A stretch of 5,718 nucleotides of DNA, taken from positions 1 through 5,718 of the forward strand of contig JALOSD010000203.1 of NCBI GenBank assembly GCA_025458585.1, given 5' to 3'. This document shows positions 1-5,409 of this stretch, in pieces. The position numbers and the translations under genes were made by a program. Under the pieces are notes generated by a model that saw only the letters and a program-made list of their open reading frames with translations, was not told the origin of the DNA and ran no database searches. Position 1 is the first letter of the stretch; every line of letters begins with the position of its first letter. This DNA comes from Burkholderiaceae bacterium. Lineage in GTDB: Bacteria > Pseudomonadota > Gammaproteobacteria > Burkholderiales > Burkholderiaceae_C.

Positions 1-2
1 AC

Positions 3-8
3 ATTATA
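3..8 (-). promoter_or_regulatory. Possible -10 element just downstream of ppiD
   Basis: The minus strand reads a perfect TATAAT (GATATAATGT, 1-10), 24 nt past the ppiD stop, in otherwise GC-rich DNA. It directly follows a 5-bp hairpin, TCGGG-ACG-CCCGA (9-21). No TTGACA-like -35 appears at 16-18 bp spacing, and there is no extended -10 TG. It may drive the next gene on the minus strand, outside the window. Confidence 0.3.
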
Positions 9-32
9 TCGGGCGTCCCGAGCGAAGCCTCA

Positions 33-1934
33 TCAGGGTGCGGCGGGCGCCGGGGCGGCGGGCATCGTGACCTTCAGCCGCTTCTTCAGCGCGTCGTAGT
101 AGGCGCGGGCTTCGGCATCGGCCCAGGCCTGCGCGACGCGTGGCTCGAGCTGCGCGAACTGCGGCGACGTCGGCTCGGGCGCACGCACCTGCGTCAGCCG
201 CACGACGGCGTAGCCCTGCGCGCCGAGGTCGACACCGAAGACCGACGGCAGCGCCGACGCGTCGGCGCGCAGCACGGCGTCGACGACCGCCGGCGGCAGG
301 CCCTGCGGCTCGGCGCGCGACAGCGTCAAGGCCGCCGGCAGCGCCGCAGTGTCCCCGCCGTCCTTCAACGCCTGCAGACGCGCCTGGCCGTCCTGGCGCG
401 CGAGCGCGGCCGCCTTGCTGGCGACGACGCGTGCGCGAACCTGGTCCTTCACCTCGTCGAGCGGCCGCAGGTGCTGCGGCTCGTGCTGCACGACGCGCGC
501 CGAGACGAGTTGTCCGGCCCCGACCTCGATCGCCTCGGTGTTGCGCTTGTTGCGCAGCGCGTCGCTGCCGAACACCGCCTCGAGCAGCGCGGCCGACGCC
601 AGCGCCCCGCTCGCGCCGGGTGCGGGGGCGCGCTGCACGGTCGCGGTCTGCACGGCCAGGCCGAGCTTGTCGGCCACCGGCTGCAGGCTGTCGGCCTGCT
701 CGTAGACCGTGTTCGTGAACTGCTCGGCCGCCTCGGCGTACTGGCGCTGGGCCTGCTGGCGCCGTACCTCGTCGGCGAGTTCGGCGCGCACGCTGTCGAA
801 CGGCCGGCGCTCGCCGCCGCGCACGGCGTCGAGGCGGATGATGTGGTAGCCGAAGTCGGTCTCGACGACCGGGCTGATCTCGCCCGGCTTCATCGCGAAC
901 ACCGCGTCCTCGAACGGCTTGACCATGGCGCCGCGGCCGAAGAAGTCGAGGTCACCACCCGCCGCGGCGGAACCGGGATCGTCGGAGTTCTTGCGCGCGA
1001 CGTCGGCGAACGACGCTGGGTTCGCGCGAACGTCGGCGAGCAGCGCCTCGGCCTTGGCCTTCGCGGCCGCGCGGTCGGCCGCCGGCGCGTCCTTGTCGGC
1101 CGTCACGAGGATGTGGCTCGCGCGGCGCTCCTCGGCCTGCGTGAAGCGTGCGGCGTTCTCCTCGTAGTAGCGGCGCAGGTCGTCCTCCGACACCGGGATG
1201 CGGCGCGCAATCGCCTGCTGGTCGAGCACCACGTACTCGATCTTCGCCTGCTCGGGCGCCATGAACTGCGGCTGATTCGCCGGATCGTTGTAGTAGGCCG
1301 CGAGGTCGTCGTCGGTCGGCTCGACCCGCGCCGCGTAGTCGCGGGCGGCGAACAGCTGCAGCTGCACGTCACGGCGCTCGAGCAGCGCGTCGAGCGCCTG
1401 CTTGGCCGGTGCGCGCGGCGCGAGGCCGGTGGCCGCGACGCCCTCGATCACCTGGCGCAGCGTCAGGTCGGCGCGCAGGCGCGCCTCGAACTGATCGACG
1501 CTCATGCCCTGGGCGGCGAGGATGTCGCGGTTGACGCGGCCGTCGGCCTGGCGAAGGAACGCGAGCTGCGGGTCGGACACGAACGTGCGCTGCAGCCGCT
1601 CGTCGGTCGTCGCGAGGTGCAGGTCCTGCGCCGTGCGGCGCAGCACCTCGTCGCGCACGAGCCCCTCGAGCGTCTCGCGCTTGAACTCGGGGCTGTCGAG
1701 CAGGCGCGCGTCGATGCCGGGCATCTGCCGCCTCGCCTGCTCGATCTGGCGCTGGTGCGCCGCGTCCCACTCGTTCTGCGTGATCTTGCGGCCGCCGACG
1801 GTGACCACGGTGCGGTTCGCCGGGTCGTTGAACTGCGAGTAGCCCTGGACGCCGAAGAAGACGAACGACGGGATGATCAGCAGCACCAGGACGAACAGCA
1901 GCAGCTTGGTGTGGGTGCGGACGAACTCGAACAT
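33..1934 (-). CDS. ppiD: PpiD-like membrane-anchored periplasmic peptidyl-prolyl isomerase/chaperone (SurA N-terminal plus parvulin domain)
   Basis: Inner-membrane-anchored folding factor that helps newly exported envelope proteins in the periplasm. The 633-residue product is close to the roughly 620 residues of E. coli PpiD. Residues 1-9 (MFEFVRTHT) are a short basic cytoplasmic tail. Residues about 10-29 are one hydrophobic anchor with no signal-peptidase site, followed by a SurA-N-like helical region. A parvulin (PpiC) domain spans about 270-372, with the motifs RRASHILV, SDDPGSAAAGGDL and FGYHIIRL. A long C-terminal region then ends in an Ala/Pro tail. The domain keeps the classic parvulin motifs, so isomerase activity is plausible, whereas E. 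coli PpiD is reported as weakly active or inactive. The frame stays open 36 codons upstream. The ATG at 1932-1934 is chosen because MFEFVR is the family start and GAGG lies 6 nt before it. It follows hupB and tRNA-Val, as in the usual hupB-ppiD order. No clear promoter of its own was seen. Confidence 0.93.
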   Translation of the reverse strand: MFEFVRTHTKLLLFVLVLLIIPSFVFFGVQGYSQFNDPANRTVVTVGGRKITQNEWDAAHQRQIEQARRQMPGIDARLLDSPEFKRETLEGLVRDEVLRRTAQDLHLATTDERLQRTFVSDPQLAFLRQADGRVNRDILAAQGMSVDQFEARLRADLTLRQVIEGVAATGLAPRAPAKQALDALLERRDVQLQLFAARDYAARVEPTDDDLAAYYNDPANQPQFMAPEQAKIEYVVLDQQAIARRIPVSEDDLRRYYEENAARFTQAEERRASHILVTADKDAPAADRAAAKAKAEALLADVRANPASFADVARKNSDDPGSAAAGGDLDFFGRGAMVKPFEDAVFAMKPGEISPVVETDFGYHIIRLDAVRGGERRPFDSVRAELADEVRRQQAQRQYAEAAEQFTNTVYEQADSLQPVADKLGLAVQTATVQRAPAPGASGALASAALLEAVFGSDALRNKRNTEAIEVGAGQLVSARVVQHEPQHLRPLDEVKDQVRARVVASKAAALARQDGQARLQALKDGGDTAALPAALTLSRAEPQGLPPAVVDAVLRADASALPSVFGVDLGAQGYAVVRLTQVRAPEPTSPQFAQLEPRVAQAWADAEARAYYDALKKRLKVTMPAAPAPAAP

Positions 1935-1940
1935 ACGCGA

Positions 1941-1944
1941 CCTC
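1941..1944 (-). promoter_or_regulatory. Ribosome binding site of ppiD
   Basis: GAGG reads on the minus strand 6 nt before the ATG at 1934. It favours this start over the in-frame ATG at 2042, whose translation would put 36 Ala/Pro/Arg-rich residues before the membrane anchor. A (GGC)n-rich low-complexity leader lies immediately upstream (about 1945-1962). Confidence 0.65.
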
Positions 1945-2085
1945 GGCGGCGGCGGCGCGCGCGCAGGCGCCACCTCGGAAAAGACAAAGGCGAACCAAGC
2001 TCCGCCTGCAAACCTGCGTGCGTCGGTGACCCGCGCCGACACGGGCGCGAATGCAGGTCACCACCACCGAAGACGAAGTTTACCT

Positions 2086-2104
2086 GCCGGGCTTTGACCC
2101 CGGC
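2086..2104 (-). other. Hairpin downstream of tRNA-Val in the tRNA-ppiD gap
   Basis: A perfect 6-bp inverted repeat, GCCGGG/CCCGGC, encloses a 7-nt loop (GTCAAAG on the minus strand). It starts 20 nt past the encoded CCA of tRNA-Val. No U-tract follows (AGGTAAAC), so it is not a canonical intrinsic terminator. It could act as a processing or 3'-end structure, or be chance in GC-rich DNA. The rest of the 1935-2123 gap shows no convincing promoter or gene. Confidence 0.35.
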
Positions 2105-2123
2105 GAGGCCAGCAGGCTGCCGG

Positions 2124-2199
2124 TGGTGGGTGCTGACGGGTTCGAACCGCCGACCTACGCCTTGTAAGGGCGCCGCTCTACCAGCTGAGCTAAGCACCC
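2124..2199 (-). tRNA. tRNA-Val, anticodon UAC, CCA encoded
   Basis: The minus strand folds into a complete 76-nt cloverleaf. The acceptor stem is GGGTGCT/AGCACCC with discriminator A and an encoded CCA at the 3' end (2124-2126). The D arm is GCTC-AGCTGGTA-GAGC. The anticodon stem is GCGCC/GGCGT with loop CTTACAA, giving anticodon TAC at 2164-2166 (reads GUA and other Val codons). The T arm is GGCGG-TTCGAAC-CCGTC. The sequence closely resembles E. coli tRNA-Val(UAC), and the anticodon stem has one G-U pair at its end. The 5' end overlaps the 3' end of the hupB reading frame by 45 nt. With no promoter evident between them, it is probably co-transcribed with hupB and released by RNase P. Confidence 0.97.
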
Positions 2200-2466
2200 G
2201 GCAGACGTCGCGCGCAGCGGCGCGGGACGGAACTTCGGCACCTTGGCCGCCTTGATCTTGATCGCCGCGCCCGTGCGCGGATTGCGGCCGGTGCGCCCGG
2301 CACGCTTGCTGACGGCGAAAGTGCCGAAGCCGACGATCGACACCGTGCCGCTCTTCTTCAGCGTCGACTTCACGCCGCCGATCATGGCCTCGAGCGCGCG
2401 GCCAGCCGCCGCCTTCGAGATGTCGGCCTGCTTGGCGATGTGGTCGATCAGTTCACTCTTGTTCAC
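2155..2466 (-). CDS. hupB: DNA-binding protein HU with an atypical 3' end running into tRNA-Val
   Basis: HU is a dimeric nucleoid protein that bends DNA non-specifically. Residues 1-81 are canonical: the N-terminal MNKSELIDHIAKQADISKAA helices, the core GTVSIVGFGTF, and the DNA-binding arm RTGRNPRTGAAIKIKAAK with Pro63 at its tip, then KVPKFRP. Family members normally end at about residue 90 with a sequence like GKALKDAVN. Here residues 82-89 are APLRATSA, followed by 14 residues (90-103) encoded by the tRNA-Val gene and a TAG at 2155-2157. No frame has a stop between KVPKFRP and the tRNA 5' end, so a single-base indel would not restore a normal end. The start is GTG at 2464-2466, supported by GAGGGAG 7 nt upstream and by the family N terminus. 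Whether the last residues are ever made is uncertain. The HU identity is certain; the 3' boundary is not. Confidence 0.9.
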   Translation of the reverse strand: MNKSELIDHIAKQADISKAAAGRALEAMIGGVKSTLKKSGTVSIVGFGTFAVSKRAGRTGRNPRTGAAIKIKAAKVPKFRPAPLRATSAGCLAQLVERRPYKA

Positions 2467-2473
2467 GCAGGGT

Positions 2474-2480
2474 CTCCCTC
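2474..2480 (-). promoter_or_regulatory. Ribosome binding site of hupB
   Basis: GAGGGAG on the minus strand lies 7 nt before the GTG at 2466. It decides the use of a GTG start that also matches the conserved HU N terminus (MNKSEL). Confidence 0.8.
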
Positions 2481-2508
2481 GGAAGGTTCTCGAAGCGTCG
2501 CGGTGGGT

Positions 2509-2531
2509 GGCCGCGCCCCCCCCGCGCGGCC
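2509..2531 (-). repeat. Perfect GC hairpin with a G7 loop in the hupB 5' leader
   Basis: An exact 8-bp inverted repeat, GGCCGCGC (2524-2531 on the minus strand) and GCGCGGCC (2509-2516), encloses seven Gs in the RNA (a C8 run on the plus strand at 2516-2523). From the predicted start site near 2534, the hairpin would sit about 3 nt from the mRNA 5' end. Such 5'-terminal stems can protect mRNA from 5'-end-dependent decay; that role is inferred. The homopolymer is a slippage-prone tract. Confidence 0.6.
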
Positions 2532-2540
2532 GACCGATCC

Positions 2541-2570
2541 ATTACAGCGTCGCGCTGCGAACGGTGTCAA
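2541..2570 (-). promoter_or_regulatory. Sigma-70 promoter of hupB (and probably tRNA-Val)
   Basis: On the minus strand there is a perfect -35 TTGACA (2565-2570), an 18-bp spacer and a -10 TGTAAT (2541-2546, one mismatch to TATAAT). Transcription would begin near 2534, giving a leader of about 68 nt before the GTG of hupB. It stands out in GC-rich surroundings and fits the high expression expected of HU. It lies in the 176-nt gap after the dmlA-like gene. No intrinsic terminator for that upstream operon was found in the gap. Confidence 0.8.
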
Positions 2571-2642
2571 GCGCGGGAGCGCGATTCTAAGGGGGCCCCG
2601 TGCGCTTGCCGCGTCTTTGGAACGCGTGGGGCGTGACCGAGG

Positions 2643-3737
2643 TCAAGCCGTGGTCAGTGCGTGCTCGACGGCACGGCCGACGTCGGCGGTCCCGGCGCTG
2701 CCGCCGATGTCGGGCGTGCGCGGCGCGCCGCTGGCCGGGTCGAGCACGGCCTCGATCGCGCGCACGATGGCGTCGTGCGCGTCACGGTAGCCGAGGAAGT
2801 CGAGCATCAGTGCGGCCGTCCAGATCTGGCCGATCGGGTTCGCGATGCCGCGCCCGGCGATGTCGGGCGCCGAGCCGTGCACCGGCTCGAACAGGCTCGG
2901 CCACTGCCGCGTCGGGTTGAGGTTGGCCGACGGCGCGATGCCGATCGTGCCGGTGCACGCAGGCCCGAGGTCCGACAGGATGTCGCCGAACAGGTTGCTC
3001 GCCACCACCACGTCGAAGTGCTGCGGGCGCTGCACGAAGTGCGCGGTCAGGATGTCGATGTGGAAACGGTCGACGCTGACCTGCGGGTAGCGCTTCGCCA
3101 TCGCGTCGACGCGCTCGTCCCAGTACGGCATCGTGATCGCGATGCCGTTGCTCTTCGTCGCCGAGGTCAGCTTGCGCCGCGGGCGCTTCATCGCCTCGTC
3201 GAAGGCGAACTGCAGCACGCGGTCGACGCCCACGCGCGACATCACCGTCTCCTGGATCACGATCTCGCGCTCGGTGCCCTCGAACATGCGCCCGCCGACG
3301 CTCGAGTACTCGCCCTCGGTGTTCTCGCGCACGATCAGCATGTCGATGTCGCCGGGCTTCAGCGGCTGGCCGTGGCGGTCGACGAGCGGCGAGCGGATGC
3401 CCGGCATCAGCCGCGCCGGGCGCAGGTTGACGTAGAGGTCGAACTCGCGGCGGAACTTCAGCAGCGACCCCCACAGCGAGACGTGGTCGGGCACGGTCGC
3501 GGGCCAGCCCACCGCGCCGAAGAAGATGGCGTCGAAGCCGGCCAGGCGATCCTTCCAGTCGTCGGGCATCATTTGCCCGTGCTTCGCGTAGTAGGCGCAG
3601 CTCGCGAAGTCGAACGTCTCGAGCTGCAGCGCGATGCCGAAACGGCGCGCGGCCGCGTCGAGCACGCGCAGCCCCTCGGGCACCACTTCCTGGCCGATGC
3701 CGTCGCCGGCGATCACGGCGATGCGATGGGTCGTCAT
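2643..3737 (-). CDS. dmlA: D-malate / tartrate dehydrogenase (decarboxylating), isocitrate/isopropylmalate dehydrogenase family
   Basis: NAD-dependent beta-decarboxylating dehydrogenase, expected to turn D-malate into pyruvate and CO2 and to act on tartrate, in the cytoplasm. The 364 residues match the DmlA/TtuC length (361 in E. coli DmlA). Visible signatures include GDGIGQEVVPEG (11-22), SLWGSLLKFRREFD (87-100), RENTEGEYSS (137-146, where isopropylmalate dehydrogenases carry RELTGG), TKSNG with the catalytic Lys195, Asp228 in FHIDIL, NLFGDILSDLG with metal ligands Asp252 and Asp256, and EPVHGSAPDIAGRG (284-297). FGAVGWP and GPACTGTIGIAPSANLNP are near-identical to DmlA. The ATG at 3735-3737 has AAGGAG 8 nt upstream and overlaps the transporter stop as ATGA. 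The frame is open far upstream, but only because of GC bias. No LysR-type dmlR regulator lies in the window. Substrate choice between D-malate, tartrate and related acids cannot be settled from sequence. Confidence 0.93.
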   Translation of the reverse strand: MTTHRIAVIAGDGIGQEVVPEGLRVLDAAARRFGIALQLETFDFASCAYYAKHGQMMPDDWKDRLAGFDAIFFGAVGWPATVPDHVSLWGSLLKFRREFDLYVNLRPARLMPGIRSPLVDRHGQPLKPGDIDMLIVRENTEGEYSSVGGRMFEGTEREIVIQETVMSRVGVDRVLQFAFDEAMKRPRRKLTSATKSNGIAITMPYWDERVDAMAKRYPQVSVDRFHIDILTAHFVQRPQHFDVVVASNLFGDILSDLGPACTGTIGIAPSANLNPTRQWPSLFEPVHGSAPDIAGRGIANPIGQIWTAALMLDFLGYRDAHDAIVRAIEAVLDPASGAPRTPDIGGSAGTADVGRAVEHALTTA

Positions 3738-4651
3738 GCGGTCTTCTCCTTCGTGGCAGCCTGGCGTGGCACCGGCTCGCGCACGACGAGCGCGACGCCG
3801 AGCGCCGTCAGCGCGATGCCGGCGAGCACGACCGGGCCGAGCGCCTCGTCGAACAGCCACCAGGCGAGCACGGCCGTGCACGGCGGCACCAGGTACATCA
3901 GGCTCGTGACGCGCGTGGCGGCGCCGCGCTGGATCAGCAGGTACAGCAGCGAGCTGCCGCCGAGCGTCAGCACGAGGACCGACCACGCCATCGCGCCGAC
4001 GAGCTCGGGGTGAAGCACCATGCGCTCGGCCTCGAGCGCGGCCAGCGGCGCGGTGACGGCGAACGCGGCGAGCAGCTGCACGGCGTTCGCGGTGCGCACG
4101 TCGCACGGCGCCACGTGGCGCTTCTGGTACAGCGTGCCGACCGTGATCGACGCCAGCGCGAGCACCGACAGCGCGAAGTTGAACGGCGTCACCTCGCCGA
4201 GCCCGAACTTGCGCCCGACGACGAGCGCGAGCCCGGCCAGCCCCAGCAGCAGCCCGAGCCACTGGCGCGCGCCAACGCGTTGCTCCGAGCCGCTCCACGC
4301 GACCCACAGCGCCGTCAGCAGCGGCTGCAGGCCGACGATCAGCGCGACGGTGCCGGCCGGGATGCCGGCCTTCACGGCCGCCCAGACGCCGCCGAGGTAG
4401 CCACCGTGCATCAGCACGCCGGCCACGGCGAGGTGCCCCCACTGCGTGCGGTCGCGCGGCCACGCCGGGCGCGCCCACGCGATCCACGCCGCGAAGGCGA
4501 GCACCGACAGCGCGTAGCGCCAGGCGAGGAACGTCATCGGCGGCGCGTGCGGCATGCCGTAGCGCGCGACGACGAACCCGGTGCTCCAGATGAGCACGAA
4601 CACGGCGGGCATCGCCGCAATCAGCGCGGCGCGATCGTCGGCACGGGTCAT
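3734..4651 (-). CDS. EamA/DMT-family inner-membrane transporter
   Basis: Predicted drug/metabolite transporter of the inner membrane, substrate unknown. The 305 residues hold two EamA repeats (about 10-145 and 155-292) and roughly ten hydrophobic segments. They begin with AAMPAVFVLIWSTGFVVARY, where WSTGF is typical of the first EamA helix. A second-repeat signature is LYLLIQRGAATRVTSLMYLVPP followed by AWWLFDE, matching the conserved end of EamA domains. The tail after about 292 is short and basic. The ATG at 4649-4651 overlaps the pgsA stop as ATGA and has only a weak AAGG 4 nt upstream, so translation is probably coupled to pgsA. Its own TGA overlaps the ATG of the dmlA-like gene. This pairing hints at transport of an organic acid or related metabolite, but DMT proteins also export amino acids, and gene order alone is weak evidence. 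Confidence 0.9.
   Translation of the reverse strand: MTRADDRAALIAAMPAVFVLIWSTGFVVARYGMPHAPPMTFLAWRYALSVLAFAAWIAWARPAWPRDRTQWGHLAVAGVLMHGGYLGGVWAAVKAGIPAGTVALIVGLQPLLTALWVAWSGSEQRVGARQWLGLLLGLAGLALVVGRKFGLGEVTPFNFALSVLALASITVGTLYQKRHVAPCDVRTANAVQLLAAFAVTAPLAALEAERMVLHPELVGAMAWSVLVLTLGGSSLLYLLIQRGAATRVTSLMYLVPPCTAVLAWWLFDEALGPVVLAGIALTALGVALVVREPVPRQAATKEKTA
3746..3751 (-). promoter_or_regulatory. Ribosome binding site of the dmlA-like gene
   Basis: AAGGAG on the minus strand lies 8 nt before the ATG at 3737, inside the last codons of the transporter gene. A strong independent site beside an ATGA overlap allows both re-initiation and fresh initiation, so the dehydrogenase may be translated more than the transporter. 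Confidence 0.8.
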
Positions 4652-5214
4652 CGTGCCTTGGCGCGGATCTCGGGCAGCGCCTTGCGCAGGTAGTACACCA
4701 TCGACCAGACGGTCAGCACGGCGGCGATCCAGATCAGCACGTTGCCCCAGATGCGCGTGTCGATGACGCCGAACAGCGCGCCGTCGTAGAGCAGGAACGG
4801 GATCGCGACCATCTGCGCCGTCGTCTTCAGCTTGCCGAGCATGTGCACGGCGACACTGCGGCTCGCGCCGATCTGCGCCATCCACTCGCGCAGCGCCGAG
4901 ATCGCGATCTCGCGCCCGATGATGACGAACGCGACGAGCGCGTTGACGCGGTCGAGTTGCACGAGGATCAGCAGCGCCGCGCAGACGAGGAACTTGTCGG
5001 CCACCGGGTCGAGGAAGGCGCCGAACGACGAGGTCTGGTTCAGCTTGCGCGCGAGCCAGCCGTCGAGCCAGTCGGTGATGGCGACGACGACGAACAGCAC
5101 GGTGGCGATCAGGTTGCGCGTCGGGCTGTCGAGCGGCAGGTAGAACACGCCGACGATCAGCGGGATCGCGAGGATTCGCGCCCAGGTCAGCAGCGTCGGC
5201 ACGGTGAAGAACAT
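4648..5214 (-). CDS. pgsA: CDP-diacylglycerol--glycerol-3-phosphate 3-phosphatidyltransferase (phosphatidylglycerophosphate synthase)
   Basis: Integral inner-membrane enzyme that joins CDP-diacylglycerol and glycerol-3-phosphate into phosphatidylglycerophosphate, the committed step to phosphatidylglycerol and cardiolipin. The 188 residues compare with 182 in E. coli. The complete CDP-alcohol phosphotransferase motif is present: Asp48, Asp51-Gly52, Ala55-Arg56, Gly65, Asp69 and Asp73, with exact family spacing. Hydrophobic segments surround it, and the N terminus MFFTVPTLLTWARILAIPLIVGVFY is family-typical. The ATG at 5212-5214 is chosen on that basis; the frame stays open 45 codons upstream with low-complexity sequence. 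No good Shine-Dalgarno sequence precedes this ATG, which is odd for an essential gene. The TGA overlaps the transporter start (ATGA). It follows uvrC, the classic order in proteobacteria. Confidence 0.95.
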   Translation of the reverse strand: MFFTVPTLLTWARILAIPLIVGVFYLPLDSPTRNLIATVLFVVVAITDWLDGWLARKLNQTSSFGAFLDPVADKFLVCAALLILVQLDRVNALVAFVIIGREIAISALREWMAQIGASRSVAVHMLGKLKTTAQMVAIPFLLYDGALFGVIDTRIWGNVLIWIAAVLTVWSMVYYLRKALPEIRAKAR

Positions 5215-5377
5215 CGGTGCATTGTGCCCAACGCGTGGCCGGTGCGACGCCGAGGCCTGCCCGCCACCCTCGCACGCACGCCCTGGGCTCGGCTCATGCG
5301 GCCGCGCGCTCGACCGAACGACGGGCGGATCGGCAGCGGACTTCAGCACTCGGCGCCTTGCCGTCGCCGACGACGCG

Positions 5378-5409
5378 ACCGGTCGGGTGCAGTCGTATGC
5401 AAGACCGGT
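5378..5409 (-). repeat. Inverted repeat just after the uvrC stop
   Basis: Perfect 7-nt arms, ACCGGTC (5403-5409 on the minus strand) and GACCGGT (5378-5384), lie 18 nt apart. A smaller TGCA/TGCA pairing sits inside the loop. The first arm starts directly after the uvrC TGA. No T-run follows, so it is at best an atypical terminator or mRNA-end structure. The remainder of the 195-nt uvrC-pgsA gap (5215-5409) shows no gene and no convincing promoter. Confidence 0.4.

Noticed and set aside
1877..2197. Minus-strand small frame starting inside tRNA-Val (106 codons)
   Set aside because: Its first part is translated tRNA sequence (LSSAGRAAPLQGV) and the rest is the tRNA-ppiD gap and out-of-frame ppiD. 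It has no family match.
2124..2199. tRNA-Val as an integration site for a mobile element
   Set aside because: The tRNA is intact, no duplicate of its 3' end occurs in the window, and no integrase or foreign-looking genes are present.
471..2255. Long plus-strand open frame (594 codons) antisense to ppiD
   Set aside because: It mirrors the ppiD frame, is rich in Arg/Ala/Val/Leu with no family resemblance, and runs across tRNA-Val. This is the usual GC-bias shadow of a real gene.
2581..2642. Terminator after the dmlA-like gene (GGGGCCCC and CGCGT/ACGCG repeats)
   Set aside because: The first is a loopless palindrome, the second has only a 5-bp stem, and neither is followed by a T-run on the minus strand.
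2661..4013. Plus-strand open frame (450 codons) antisense to the dmlA-like gene and part of the transporter gene
   Set aside because: His/Arg/Val-rich low-complexity translation, no recognisable domain, and it spans two well-supported genes on the other strand.
2643..4487. Extended 614-residue version of the dehydrogenase reaching into the transporter gene
   Set aside because: The first 250 residues are Arg/Ala shadow sequence. The DmlA family start, AAGGAG site and ATGA overlap all place the start at 3737.
5222..5227. CACAAT as a -10 box for pgsA
   Set aside because: No -35-like hexamer at 16-18 bp spacing. One weak hexamer is not enough to annotate a promoter.
3734..5275. Extended 513-residue version of the transporter covering pgsA
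   Set aside because: The upstream part is an out-of-frame reading of pgsA. The membrane protein clearly begins at 4651.
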